Assembly: GCF_004791585.1 (NCBI RefSeq)
Contig: NZ_SRUU01000023.1
Location: 22,017-86,016, forward strand
Length of the DNA: 64,000 nt
Direction: 5' to 3'
DNA from: Mesorhizobium sp. M1C.F.Ca.ET.210.01.1.1
GTDB lineage: Bacteria > Pseudomonadota > Alphaproteobacteria > Rhizobiales > Rhizobiaceae
Position numbers and translations under genes: made by a program. Below the pieces are notes generated by a model, which saw only the letters and a list, made by a program, of their open reading frames with translations, was not told the DNA's origin and ran no database searches. Below, piece after piece: positions 10,100-19,167 of the stretch. Position 1 is the stretch's first letter. Each line of letters starts with the position of its first letter.

Positions 10100-10695
10100 T
10101 GGTCCGTCTTTTCGATCCATTCTCGCGTGCGCGCCTCGGGGTCGTCGTTGAGCGTGATGTCGGTCACCACCGCCGCGCTGTCCGCGCCAGCCGCAAAGAC
10201 ACCGTCGAGCCGCTCAGGGTTGAGGCCACCAATGGCGACCAATTGAAACGGCGCGACCTGGCGCTTCCATTCGCTGATCCGTTCGACCCCTTGCGGCGCC
10301 CATTTCATCTTCTTCAGGATGGTCGGATAGATGGGTCCAAGCGCTATGTAGTCAGGCTCGGCGGCCATCGCCGTTTCCAGCTCCTGATGATCATGTGTGC
10401 TCAGTCCGAGCCTTACGCCGGCTGCCCGTATCGCCAAGAGGTCAGCGGTCTGCAAATCCTCCTGGCCGAGATGTATGAAGTCGCAGCCTTCCTCGATTGC
10501 CAGGCGCCAGTGGTCGTTGACGATGAGTTGGCACTGGTATCGAGCACACAAGGCCTTCGCGGTGCGGATCTCCGCGCGCAACCCAGCCTCATCCACGGTC
10601 TTGATGCGCAGTTGCAGAAGCCGGACTCCGAGTGGGACCAGCCGTTCGATCCAGGCAGCGCTGTCGACGATCAGATAAAAGGGATCGAGCTTCAT
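10090..10695 (-). CDS. thiE: Thiamine phosphate synthase ThiE
   Basis: 201 aa TIM-barrel enzyme joining HMP-PP and the thiazole phosphate to thiamine phosphate. Family landmarks in order are VRLLQLRIKTVDEAG, VNDHWRLAIEEGCDFIHLG, LGLSTHDHQELETA, YIALGPIYPTILKKMKW and AIGGLNPERL (phosphate site). The start ATG 10695 overlaps the thiG stop (ATGA) and the stop overlaps thiD. Confidence 0.92.
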   Translation of the reverse strand: MKLDPFYLIVDSAAWIERLVPLGVRLLQLRIKTVDEAGLRAEIRTAKALCARYQCQLIVNDHWRLAIEEGCDFIHLGQEDLQTADLLAIRAAGVRLGLSTHDHQELETAMAAEPDYIALGPIYPTILKKMKWAPQGVERISEWKRQVAPFQLVAIGGLNPERLDGVFAAGADSAAVVTDITLNDDPEARTREWIEKTDQWR

Positions 10696-11465
10696 GAAAA
10701 AACGGCCCTGCCGACCATCGGTGTCGATGGCACGGCGACGTCGCGCGGTTCGAGCATTCCCGAACTGAACGCCTCACGACCGGCGTCGACCGCCTTACCG
10801 AAAGCACGCGCCATGCCGACCGGATATGCCGCCTTGGCGACCGCTGTGTTCAGGAGCACGGCGTCAAAGCCGAGTTCCATGACGGTGGCCGCGTGCGACG
10901 GCCGTCCGAGCCCCGCATCCACAATCAGCGGGACGCCAGGGAAATATCCGCGCATCGAGCGCAGCGCCGTCATGTTGACCGGTCCCAAGGCGGAACCGAT
11001 CGGTGCGCACCACGGCATCAGGACCTTGCAGCCCGTTTCCAGCAGCCGCTCGGCGACAACGAGATCGTCGGTGGTATAGGGGAATACCGCAAAGCCGTCC
11101 TCGCACAGGATGCGGGCGGCTTCAACCAGACCGAACACATCCGGCTGTAGCGTGTCGTGATTGCCGATCACTTCGAGCTTGATCCAGTTGGTGCCGAAGA
11201 CCTCGCGCGCCATTTTCGCGGTGGTGACGGCTTCCTTGACGGAGAGGCAGCCGGCGGTATTGGGCAGGATTCTGGCGCCCAGCGAGCGGATCAACGACCA
11301 GAATTGTTCGCCGGCTCTACCGCCCGCCATCTCACGCCGCAACGAGACGGTCACCACCGACGTGCCCGACGCCTTGACTGCATCGGCAAGGATGGCCGGC
11401 GAAGGATATTGAGCGGTGCCGAGAAGCAGGCGCGACGAAAGCTCGGTTCCATAAAGCTCCAACAT
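10692..11465 (-). CDS. thiG: Thiazole synthase ThiG
   Basis: 257 aa TIM barrel that makes the thiazole ring from DXP, dehydroglycine and the ThiS thiocarboxylate. The Schiff-base lysine lies in WIKLEVIGNHDTLQPD; further landmarks are NTAGCLSVKEAV, VLMPWCAPIGSALG, PLIVDAGLGRPSHAA and GFDAVLLNTAVAKA. It starts at ATG 11465, directly after thiS, the order expected for its sulphur donor. Full length. Confidence 0.95.
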   Translation of the reverse strand: MLELYGTELSSRLLLGTAQYPSPAILADAVKASGTSVVTVSLRREMAGGRAGEQFWSLIRSLGARILPNTAGCLSVKEAVTTAKMAREVFGTNWIKLEVIGNHDTLQPDVFGLVEAARILCEDGFAVFPYTTDDLVVAERLLETGCKVLMPWCAPIGSALGPVNMTALRSMRGYFPGVPLIVDAGLGRPSHAATVMELGFDAVLLNTAVAKAAYPVGMARAFGKAVDAGREAFSSGMLEPRDVAVPSTPMVGRAVFS

Positions 11466-11466
11466 G

Positions 11467-11664
11467 CTAGCCGCCCTGCATGGGCGAGAGGATTTCGATC
11501 CGGTCGCCGTCGCTCAACTGGAACTCCGTGCGGTTGGCTTTGTGCACGAGGTCGCCGTTGACGGCGGTGGCGAGCCAATCGCCCTCATAGTCGAGCGCGG
11601 CAAGCAACTCGGCCAGCGTGGTGGCGGCAATCTCACGCGCCTCGCCGTTGACCATCAGTTTCAT
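11467..11664 (-). CDS. thiS: Sulphur carrier protein ThiS
   Basis: 65 aa ubiquitin-like carrier ending in the essential Gly-Gly (LSPMQGG), which is adenylated and thiocarboxylated before sulphur transfer to the thiazole. ATG 11664 is preferred because Shine-Dalgarno AAGGAG is 7 bases upstream; the in-frame ATG at 11670 is too close. The gene begins inside the 3' end of thiO (about 30 bp overlap). Confidence 0.93.
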   Translation of the reverse strand: MKLMVNGEAREIAATTLAELLAALDYEGDWLATAVNGDLVHKANRTEFQLSDGDRIEILSPMQGG

Positions 11665-12634
11665 GAGCATGCTCCTTGGTTCTGTCTTGACTGAAAACCA
11701 GGCCGGCAGCCTGGCGCGCCATGGCGGGGGCGAGGAGAAAACCGTGACGATAAAGACCGTTGATCGCGATGATCTCACCGTCTGTTTCGACGCGTGGCAA
11801 ATTGTCGGGAAATGCCGGACGGACACCCACACCGGTTTCAACGATCTCGGCCTCACCAAAGGCCGGATGGAGGGCATGGGCGGCGCCCAGCAGCTCCATC
11901 ATGGAACGCGCCGTCACCGGTCCGGCGCTCTGGCTTTCAATCATCGTCGCTCCGATCATGAAACGGTGATCGGTGCGCGGCACGGCATAAAGCGGAAAGC
12001 GTGGATGAAGCAAACGGACCGGCCGCGACAGCGAGACATCAGGCGTGCGAAGGATCAGCATTTCGCCGCGAACACCGCGCAGCCTGTCATCGGCCGCTGC
12101 CATTCCCATGCAGTCTATCTGACGGGCGAAACCCGAAACAGGCCGGGCGTCGCAGCCGAAGTGGAATTTGACACCCATGGTCGCAAGGTTGTCATGAAGT
12201 GCCGCCATCGCCTGGCGTGGGTCGAGGTGAGCCTCGTTGGGGAAGAGCAATCCACGCCGGAAGCGGCCGGCGAGGTCGGGTTCCAGGAGCGCAATTTCGT
12301 TTTCATCGACGCGCCTATGCCCTGACGTGCGACTGGCGAACCGGTCAAGCTCACCGGCATCACGCGGCGCGGCCACGACCAATGTCCCGGCCCGTGTCAC
12401 CTGACCCGACAGCACCGCATCCCACCAGTCGGCAGCGTCGCGTCCGAGATCCAGCACCGGCTGCTCCGCGCTTTCGCGCTCGCACCATGGCGCCAGCATG
12501 CCGCCGGCGAACCACGACGCGTTGCCGCCAAGGCCATGCCGCATCTCGGCGACTGTGACCGTCGCGCCGCGGGCGGCGAGTTCGAAAGCGACGGTGAGGC
12601 CGGCAACGCCGGCCCCTTTGACGAGCACCCTCAT
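11633..12634 (-). CDS. thiO: Glycine oxidase ThiO (FAD-dependent)
   Basis: 333 aa flavoprotein of the DAO family that oxidises glycine to dehydroglycine for thiazole synthesis. The N-terminal Rossmann motif is GAGVAGLTVAFELAARGATV. The C-terminal segment has TGVRPAFPDNLPRVE-like sequence and a GLYRHGFLLAPAMA FAD-binding tail. The ATG at 12634 overlaps the thiC stop. Its presence (rather than ThiH) fits aerobic alphaproteobacteria. Confidence 0.92.
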   Translation of the reverse strand: MRVLVKGAGVAGLTVAFELAARGATVTVAEMRHGLGGNASWFAGGMLAPWCERESAEQPVLDLGRDAADWWDAVLSGQVTRAGTLVVAAPRDAGELDRFASRTSGHRRVDENEIALLEPDLAGRFRRGLLFPNEAHLDPRQAMAALHDNLATMGVKFHFGCDARPVSGFARQIDCMGMAAADDRLRGVRGEMLILRTPDVSLSRPVRLLHPRFPLYAVPRTDHRFMIGATMIESQSAGPVTARSMMELLGAAHALHPAFGEAEIVETGVGVRPAFPDNLPRVETDGEIIAINGLYRHGFLLAPAMARQAAGLVFSQDRTKEHAHETDGQRRGA

Positions 12635-14466
12635 GATGGTTTGGGAGCCTCCGGCACGACCGGTACGCCAGTCTCGTCCGCCGGCATGTAGAGATCGCCG
12701 CCCTCCCGGTATTTTGCCGCCATTGCCGCCATGCCTTCCTTCTGAGCCTCGGCACGGATGTCGTGGGAAATGCGCATGGAGCAGAATTTCGGCCCGCACA
12801 TCGAACAGAAATGTGCCAGCTTGTGCGCCTCCTTGGGCAAGGTCTGGTCGTGGAAGGACCGTGCGGTTTCGGGGTCGAGCGACAGGTTGAACTGGTCCTC
12901 CCAGCGGAACTCGAAGCGCGCGCGCGAAAGGGCATCATCCCTGGTTTTCGCTGCCGGATGGCCCTTCGCCAGATCGGCTGCATGGGCGGCTATCTTGTAA
13001 GTGATCACCCCAATCTTGACGTCGTTGCGGTCGGGAAGGCCGAGATGCTCTTTCGGCGTGACGTAGCAAAGCATTGCGGTGCCGAACCAGCCTATCATGG
13101 CGGCACCTATCCCTGAGGTGATGTGGTCATAGCCCGGCGCGATGTCGGTCGTCAGCGGCCCCAACGTGTAGAACGGCGCCTCACCGCACACTGCGAGCTG
13201 CTTGTCCATGTTCTGCCTGATCTTGTGCATGGGGACATGGCCCGGGCCTTCGATCATCACCTGGCAGTCCTTTGCCCAGGCAATCTTGGTGAGTTCTCCA
13301 AGTGTTTCCAGTTCGGCGAATTGCGCCGCGTCGTTCGCATCGGCGATTGAACCGGGACGAAGGCCGTCGCCGAGCGAGAAGGAAACGTCATAGGCTCTGG
13401 CGATGTCGCAGATCTCCTCGAAATGCTCGTAGAGGAAGCTCTCCCGGTGATGGTGCAGGCACCATTTGGCCATGATCGAGCCGCCGCGCGAGACGATGCC
13501 CGTGACCCGGTCGACGGTCAGCGGTATGTAGTGCAGCCGCACGCCGGCGTGGATGGTGAAATAGTCGACGCCTTGCTCGGCCTGCTCGATCAGCGTGTCG
13601 CGATAGACCTCCCAGTTGAGGTCCTCGGCGATGCCGCCGACCTTTTCGAGCGCCTGATAGAGCGGCACCGTGCCGATCGGCACCGGTGCATTGCGCACGA
13701 TCCAGTCGCGGATGTTGTGGATGTTGCGGCCGGTCGACAGGTCCATCACCGTATCGGCGCCCCAGCGGATCGCCCACACCATCTTTTCGACCTCTTCGGC
13801 CATCGACGATGTGACAGCCGAGTTACCGATGTTGGCGTTGATCTTCACCAGGAAATTTCGCCCGATGATCATCGGTTCGCTCTCGGGATGATTGATGTTG
13901 GCGGGAATGATTGCGCGTCCGCGCGCCACCTCGTCGCGCACGAATTCGGGTGTGACGAAATCTGGGATCGCCGCGCCGAAGGCTTCGCCGTCGCGTTGCA
14001 GCTTGCCGCGCATCACCTCGCGGCCGAGATTCTCGCGGATGGCTACGAACTCCATTTCTGGCGTGATGATGCCGGCGCGCGCATAGGCAAGTTGGGTCAC
14101 CGCCTTGCCCTGCTTGGCCTTGAGCGGCCGATTGCGTATCGGAAATTCCGGTGTCAGGCGCTCGCCGGTGGCGAATCCATTGTCTTCCGGCCGGACGTGG
14201 CGGCCGTCATAGGCTTCGACATCGCAACGCGCCGTGACCCATTCGTGGCGAAGCCGGGCAAGGCCTTTTTCGATGCTGGTTTGGACTGATGGATCGGTGT
14301 AGGGGCCGGACGGATCGTAGACGGTGACGGGCGGTTCGCCGGCCGTCGGATGGACGGAAATCTCGCGCATCGGCACCCTGATCTGCGGGTAGAGGACGCC
14401 GGGCTTGTGGATTTTCCGCGAGGCGGGCAGTGGTCCCGTCGACACGGCGGGGGTGAGGGCATTCAT
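12631..14466 (-). CDS. thiC: Phosphomethylpyrimidine synthase ThiC
   Basis: 611 aa radical-SAM enzyme converting AIR to HMP-P. The C-terminal CxxCxxxxC cluster motif is intact (CSMCGPKFC); other landmarks are GNSAVTSSMAEEVEKM, MDLSTGRNIH, VPIGTVPLYQALEKVGG, IEGPGHVPMHKI and HITSGIGAAMIGWFG. The start ATG 14466 follows an AAGGAG Shine-Dalgarno; the upstream in-frame sequence to 14574 belongs to the leader. First gene of the thi operon, about 120 bp below a TPP riboswitch. Confidence 0.96.
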   Translation of the reverse strand: MNALTPAVSTGPLPASRKIHKPGVLYPQIRVPMREISVHPTAGEPPVTVYDPSGPYTDPSVQTSIEKGLARLRHEWVTARCDVEAYDGRHVRPEDNGFATGERLTPEFPIRNRPLKAKQGKAVTQLAYARAGIITPEMEFVAIRENLGREVMRGKLQRDGEAFGAAIPDFVTPEFVRDEVARGRAIIPANINHPESEPMIIGRNFLVKINANIGNSAVTSSMAEEVEKMVWAIRWGADTVMDLSTGRNIHNIRDWIVRNAPVPIGTVPLYQALEKVGGIAEDLNWEVYRDTLIEQAEQGVDYFTIHAGVRLHYIPLTVDRVTGIVSRGGSIMAKWCLHHHRESFLYEHFEEICDIARAYDVSFSLGDGLRPGSIADANDAAQFAELETLGELTKIAWAKDCQVMIEGPGHVPMHKIRQNMDKQLAVCGEAPFYTLGPLTTDIAPGYDHITSGIGAAMIGWFGTAMLCYVTPKEHLGLPDRNDVKIGVITYKIAAHAADLAKGHPAAKTRDDALSRARFEFRWEDQFNLSLDPETARSFHDQTLPKEAHKLAHFCSMCGPKFCSMRISHDIRAEAQKEGMAAMAAKYREGGDLYMPADETGVPVVPEAPKPS

Positions 14467-14587
14467 CGTGAGGCTCCTTTGCTCATGCATTGGAGACCCA
14501 GTTCTGTGCCGGAAGGATGAAAAGACGCTTCTGTAGACCTGCTGCAGCAGGACCTCGGGCGTAAACTCCCGCAAAGCGCTTGCACCG

Positions 14588-14679
14588 TCCCTACGCCAGT
14601 ATGAACTGGATCAGGTTCAACGGGTCACTGCGCCGCGAAAGCCAGCAGTATCTCAGCCCCTTACCGGGACTCCCCTGGT
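14588..14679 (-). promoter_or_regulatory. TPP riboswitch (THI box) in front of thiC
   Basis: On the minus strand the leader carries the conserved THI-box blocks in the right order: GGGGAG, then GGGGCTGAGA, then ACCCGTTGAACCTGATCC, then GTTCATACTGGCGTAGGGA. Binding of thiamine pyrophosphate should repress thiCOSGED, probably at initiation or by termination; I did not resolve the expression platform. Confidence 0.95.
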
Positions 14680-14718
14680 GAATGCCTCAAGTTGAATGGG
14701 CCGGTGCTGCTTTGTCAA

Positions 14719-14748
14719 GCGCCTTCGGGCGCCTTCGGGCGCCTTCGG
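14719..14748. repeat. Three tandem copies of a 10-bp unit (GCGCCTTCGG)
   Basis: Perfect tandem repeat just upstream of the thi leader. The unit can fold on itself; it may be a slippage product or part of a weak terminator. No function is known to me. Confidence 0.7.
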
Positions 14749-15697
14749 CCGGTGGCGACGTCCGGCGGCCGGCCGAGCGGAGAGCTCGCGCATGCATCGG
14801 GGACAAGTCACGCCCCGTAGACCAGGGCTGGAATGGCCAAAGTCTCATTCGCTTCGTGAAGGATGGAAAAACTGTATCGGCCATGTGCGTCGAGATCGAC
14901 CGAGTAGCTCAGGCGGTCACGGATGTGGTTATCCTGGTCGAAGGCGACGATTTGCGGCTTCAGCGAGGTGATTTGCACCACGTCCAGGTAGATGGAGTTG
15001 CAGATATGATCTGGTCGTCGGGCTGGCAGGTGCAAGCGGCCGCTCTATTCAGGATGCGGCATCGGCGGCGTTCCCGATACCAATGATATCTTGCGGGCAA
15101 CTTATGCAATCACCGGCTTCGTAAAACCCGACGGCGGCGGCCGTGTCCTGGCGCTGAGGATGTGCCGCTGTTCCAGCAGAGAAATCGCGTGGGCGCGGAG
15201 TTTTCGCTCTGCGAGGAAGAGTTGACGCAATCGTTTAGCTTGCTTGCAGTTCGTAGAGACCCGCCTTTGAAAGCAACTAAGCTATTGCATTGATATGTTG
15301 GTGCGCGATCGATCGCTACATAGCCGGCCGCCATTATCCGAGTATTGATCCGCCGGTGTTCGTGTTGCCGTATATGGCAATCCCTGCGAGATCGTCGCGG
15401 CCGGATCGGCCGCACCCTCTAGTCATAAAAGGGGAAGCGACCGAGAATTCCGCTGCCGAAAACTTCTCTGGCTTGGCTATGCATGCGGTAGATGAGATCG
15501 CCGCCTACCGCGACCTGGTCGAGGAAGGCATCGACGCCCAGTTCGGACAGCCTGGTTATCGCAATGCGTTAGCGGCTCAGACTTGCGGTCTCGAGAGCGG
15601 CCTTTGGGGGTCACCTCTTTTTTGTTTCAGAGGTTGGAAGACGGCTGCTCGTTACCCAATAGAAATGGCGACTACGGAACGCGATCGATCGCGGCCA
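14749..15697. other. Region with only doubtful coding traces
   Basis: The minus strand at 14822-15035 reads a stretch with good protein character (YLDVVQITSLKPQIVAFDQD, SYSVDLDAHGRYSFSILHEA) but has no clear start and no family I recognise. The plus strand at 15374-15600 contains NFSGLAMHAVDEIAAYRDLV and EEGIDAQFGQPGYRNALAAQ, also protein-like. Both may be remnants. Confidence 0.3.
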
Positions 15698-15961
15698 TCA
15701 GGAAACACCTGTCTTCGGCTCAACCTCGACATGGCGTCCGATCGACCGCAGATATACAGCTATCTCGTCCATGAGATGATCGCGTTCGCCGTAGATCTCA
15801 GCAATCCTGCGCAGCTGTGGCTCGACGGACCTCCGTTGCGCCGGCGTCAAATCAGCATCGCCAAAGACATATCCCAAGTTGCCAATCGCGCAAATGTTGC
15901 AGCCGGCCTCCACAACTGCTTGCACGAATGCCGGAATGTCTTTTTCTTGCATAGTCTTCAT
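15698..15961 (-). CDS. Small conserved-looking hypothetical protein
   Basis: 87 aa. The start at ATG 15961 is chosen for the GAGAGG Shine-Dalgarno a few bases upstream; a longer in-frame extension to 16159 is arginine-rich and unlikely. The sequence (FVQAVVEAGCNICAIGNLGY, DADLTPAQRRSVEPQLRRIA, HLMDEIAVYLRSIGRHVEVE) is soluble and mainly helical with two cysteines in CNIC. No catalytic motif is recognised and it has no operon partners. Confidence 0.6.
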   Translation of the reverse strand: MKTMQEKDIPAFVQAVVEAGCNICAIGNLGYVFGDADLTPAQRRSVEPQLRRIAEIYGERDHLMDEIAVYLRSIGRHVEVEPKTGVS

Positions 15962-17057
15962 GTCGAACCTCTCGTGAATGGCGTGCTTGCGCGCCCATGC
16001 TGCCTTTTCAGCGTGTCCTCTGGGCGGCGCAAGCCTTGAGCGTAATTGTGCCGGGCAACCTCGACTATCCCGTCTGCCACGCTCTTTAGAGTCGGTGGGG
16101 TCTGGTGATTGCAGGCTGGGCCACTCAAAAGCCTGCAAGAAGAAAGTCATGGCGACCATTGCTCAAGATCGCGAGGGTGCGTGCAAGACCTTCCGTTGGC
16201 AGTCATGCACGCTCACCCAGCAACTGGGTATTGAGCAACTGGGTCTCACGTCGCGGGTCTCGTGTGCTTCACAGCCGAAAATAAGGTACCACCGTGGCTA
16301 TTCTCAAGTGCAGGCTACCTCTTCAGGACACGGCGGAGTGCCTTCCGACGCACCCCTGGTGCAACGTGCGACCTAACGAGACACATCTCGTTCGCGTTCC
16401 CTCGACCTTTCTTCGTATTGCTGCTTGCCCTGCGATTTCAGGCCCTCTGCTAGCTTCTCGGCCGCTCTTTGGCCTGCAATGTCACTATTCAAGATCATAT
16501 CCGACATCCCTGGATGGTCATAACCGTAATGCGCATGCAGTTTCCCTCACGAGCAGCGCCTATCCGTCGATTAGTTCGTCTTCCGGAACCCGAAGCCCTT
16601 TTTATCCGGCGTACCTATCCACCATTCAACCGGTATACCTTTCCCAACTTTGGCGGACCATTTACCTCAGGCATGATCATCTCGCGTGACATTTTTTTTT
16701 GGCGCCATCATCGCACGTGGCATTTTCTAAAAACCAAGACGTGTCAATTTGTAAAATCAAGGATGCGGCCGCGCCCGTTGCGAGGATTTGCAGGTAGCTC
16801 TTCAGCCCCAACACGATGTGTGAGGCGGCGGTGGAAAAGGCAACCGACGGCGTCGACGCGTCCTTTGATGATCGCAAGCGATATGCTTCGTCGCGAGCCC
16901 AGATTGCGGTCTCGGGCACAAGGCGAGATCACAGTTCTGCGATCTGTGGTAACGCGAGCCCGCAAAGCGCCGCTGCGGCCACCGCTTTTGGAATCTGGAC
17001 GAGATTCGTCGTCGTCTGAGATCAGTTGATCGAGCAGTTCGCGCGCGCGGGACGCGC
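15962..17057. other. 1.1-kb region without a supported gene
   Basis: Several overlapping ORFs exist, but their composition is erratic and none resembles a known family. The last part (from about 16950) probably belongs to the scpB-like remnant that follows. A run of nine or so T lies at about 16692. Confidence 0.35.
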
Positions 17058-17580
17058 TTGCGGTGCAGTCTCTCCCGCGAGCTCGCCCGTGACCTTCTCA
17101 TCGACGACATCCGAGAGCTGCGCGGACGGCCCTATGACCTCGTCGCTGTCGCCGGCGGCTGGAAGCACCTGACACGGCCGGCCTATGCCGATGCCATCCG
17201 CGCCTGCGGAAGCAGCGGGCGTGCCGTGGACCTGACGTGGTCGGACGTGCTGATGCTGATGTGCATCGGCACTTCCAGCCGATTACCCGCGCCGAATTGT
17301 CGTCGGTTTTCGGGAAGTAATCAGTCGCGACCTGATCGGCCATCTGCGGCACCGGCCTGATCGCGTCGAACCCGCGCAGTCCGACGCCCGGCGCTCCCTA
17401 CACCTATGTGACGACAAAAGCGTCCTGCTCGAGTTCGGCCTCGACACGCTTCGCGATCTCCCGGACTGCGAGGCGCTCGAGGATGCCGGGCTGCTGAGCA
17501 GAGATGAGCTGCTTGCTGGTGAAATTATGCCAGAGTTGGCTAGTGGCCATGAGGATGCGGGTTTGGATACGGAGGAATAG
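17058..17580 (+). pseudogene. ScpB-like (segregation and condensation protein B) remnant
   Basis: The first frame gives RELARDLLIDDIRELRGRPY, DLVAVAGGWKHLTRPAYADA and IRACGSSGRAVDLTWSDVL. A second frame continues HFQPITRAELSSVFGK, and a third VLLEFGLDTLRDLPDCEALE then DAGLLSRDELLAGEIMPELA before a stop at 17580. This is the winged-helix pattern of ScpB, of which rhizobial islands often carry accessory copies. At least two frameshifts and one stop make it non-functional. Confidence 0.75.
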
Positions 17581-18088
17581 CTTGGCGCTGCAGACGCTGT
17601 GGCCACCGGGCTTGCGAGTGCTTCCAGCTTTCCATAGCGAATCTAGCGCGCCCAAGGGCGTCCGAAATTTGTAGGCAAATTTCGGACATGGACACGGTCA
17701 GCGACGTCAAGCAGGCAGCGGTATGCGGCCTCTGCACCGCTGTCGCCCAAAAATTCGTGGCCATGGGCAAGCCCCACTTGAGACCCCCAGAGAGAACGCT
17801 CGTGAGCGATGGAAACGGTTTTGGTCCAAAGCTTGATACAGATGGCCTGCAGATGGGTGTAGGGTTTCAAAGCGCTCGAAGACGCGCCTTCGCAGAGTTA
17901 AAAGTCCGCGACGAACTCGTGTGTCGTTTGTCGCCAACTGCAAATTCGATAGTTAGCGCAATTATACTGCGCCGAGTCTGCCATCTCGAGCCCCAAGGGT
18001 TTGTGAGGCCTCTCGGCTCACCACCGCCTTTGCTAACCGCCGTGATTCCAAAGACGCGTGCCTTTACGGAGGGGGTCAAACGGCCTAT
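17581..18088. other. Gap upstream of the toxin-antitoxin pair
   Basis: No supported gene. The plus-strand ORF that runs through here into the antitoxin is an upstream extension without a ribosome binding site. A short inverted repeat GCGCA/TGCGC around an ATTATAC core lies near 17957-17973 and could include a -10 element. Confidence 0.35.
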
Positions 18089-18115
18089 ATTATTCTTTAT
18101 AAGGAGAAGAATAAT
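18089..18115. promoter_or_regulatory. 9-bp perfect inverted repeat enclosing the antitoxin ribosome binding site
   Basis: ATTATTCTT (18089-18097) pairs exactly with AAGAATAAT (18107-18115). The loop holds the Shine-Dalgarno AAGGAG and the right arm covers the ATG at 18114. As DNA it would suit an operator for toxin-antitoxin autoregulation; as RNA it would hide the start codon. Confidence 0.6.
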
Positions 18116-18764
18116 GGGCACACTTGCTCGCATCTACACCCCCGCAGAGGCAGCCGCCGTCAGCGGGATAGGAATCAAGGCCGTGCACAATGCGATCGAC
18201 AAACGCATTGTCGATACTGTGCCAAGCACTGCTCGGCGCATCGGTGGGGTCGTCCGACGGGCATTGACCGGCGAGGATTTGCTGCGGCTCAAGCTTTGGT
18301 ATGGCGTGGGTGCGACATTGCCCGCTGATCGTCGCTACCGCCTGTTCGAGGAAATCAAAGCTGCCCCAAGGGCCAAGACCGTAAGGGCCGACGACCTGCT
18401 GATCGTCGACGTCGCCGAGGCACGTAAACAGCTCAAAGCGCGCATCGTGGATCTTGATGAAGCGGAGGCCGCCATCGGCCGCGTTAAAGGGGTGATGGGC
18501 GGAGAGCCTGTCTTCAAAGGAACCCGCATCCCTGTTCGTATGATCACGACGATGCTAGCGCAGGGCGCAGATGAAGCGGAGGTTCTGGAGGGATATCCGA
18601 AGCTAACGCCGCGCGTGATTGAGCTCGCCAGAATGTGGGTCGCCGCGCACCCGGTTCGTGGGCGGCCTAAGAAGCTGGTCGAGCAGGGCGTGAAAATAAA
18701 GTCGTCGAAGCGCGTGGTTTTGAAGGGCGACCCAGGTCCGTCGGCCAGGTCGAGACGCGTGTGA
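18114..18764 (+). CDS. DUF433-type antitoxin with an N-terminal HTH-like domain
   Basis: 216 aa. The C-terminal half carries the DUF433 signature (GGEPVFKGTRIPVRMITTML, EVLEGYPKLTPRVIELARMW), a domain found in VapB-like antitoxins beside PIN-like toxins. The N-terminal part (YTPAEAAAVSGIGIKAVHNA) looks like a MerR/excisionase-type winged HTH that may bind the operon promoter. The start ATG 18114 has AAGGAG 6-7 bases upstream; a longer frame upstream lacks one. The toxin gene follows after 4 bases. Role inferred from domain and neighbour. Confidence 0.85.
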   Translation: MGTLARIYTPAEAAAVSGIGIKAVHNAIDKRIVDTVPSTARRIGGVVRRALTGEDLLRLKLWYGVGATLPADRRYRLFEEIKAAPRAKTVRADDLLIVDVAEARKQLKARIVDLDEAEAAIGRVKGVMGGEPVFKGTRIPVRMITTMLAQGADEAEVLEGYPKLTPRVIELARMWVAAHPVRGRPKKLVEQGVKIKSSKRVVLKGDPGPSARSRRV

Positions 18765-18768
18765 CCTC

Positions 18769-19146
18769 GTGAGGTTTCTGATCGATGAGTGCCTGCACAC
18801 GTCTCTGGTTGCGGTAGCCCAAGAACGCGGACATGAAGCAAACCACGTCAACTGGCTTGGGCTAAGCGGCGAAACCGACTGGGACCTCATGCCGCTCATT
18901 ATCGATGAGGATTTCACCTTCGTCACCAACAATGCTAAGGACTTCAGGAAGCTCTATGCCAAAGAACCGGTTCACGCCGGCCTGATTATCGTCGTCCCTC
19001 AGGTCGGGCCTGAAAAACAGAGAGAGCTCTTCGATGCTCTCCTCGAGGATCTTGGCCCAGAGGAATTCCTGATTAATGAAGTTATCGAAATCGAGATCGA
19101 AAACGGCATTGCAATCGTAACACGATACGATCTGCCGTCGCCCTAG
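18769..19146 (+). CDS. DUF5615-type PIN-like toxin (Mut7-C fold)
   Basis: 125 aa. Starts at GTG 18769, four bases after the antitoxin stop. The N-terminal MRFLIDECLHTSLVAVAQE supplies the first acidic pair (DE) of the PIN-like fold; DWDLMPLIIDEDFTFVTNNA and KDFRKLY supply the second acidic cluster and the TNNAKDF motif. DUF5615 proteins are predicted metal-dependent ribonucleases paired with DUF433 antitoxins. All predicted acidic residues are present. Confidence 0.85.
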   Translation: MRFLIDECLHTSLVAVAQERGHEANHVNWLGLSGETDWDLMPLIIDEDFTFVTNNAKDFRKLYAKEPVHAGLIIVVPQVGPEKQRELFDALLEDLGPEEFLINEVIEIEIENGIAIVTRYDLPSP

Positions 19147-19167
19147 CTGAGGCTGCGCGATCTCCGC

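Noticed and set aside
10027..11079. 350-aa plus-strand ORF across thiE and thiG
   Set aside because: Antisense shadow; thiE and thiG are unmistakable on the minus strand.
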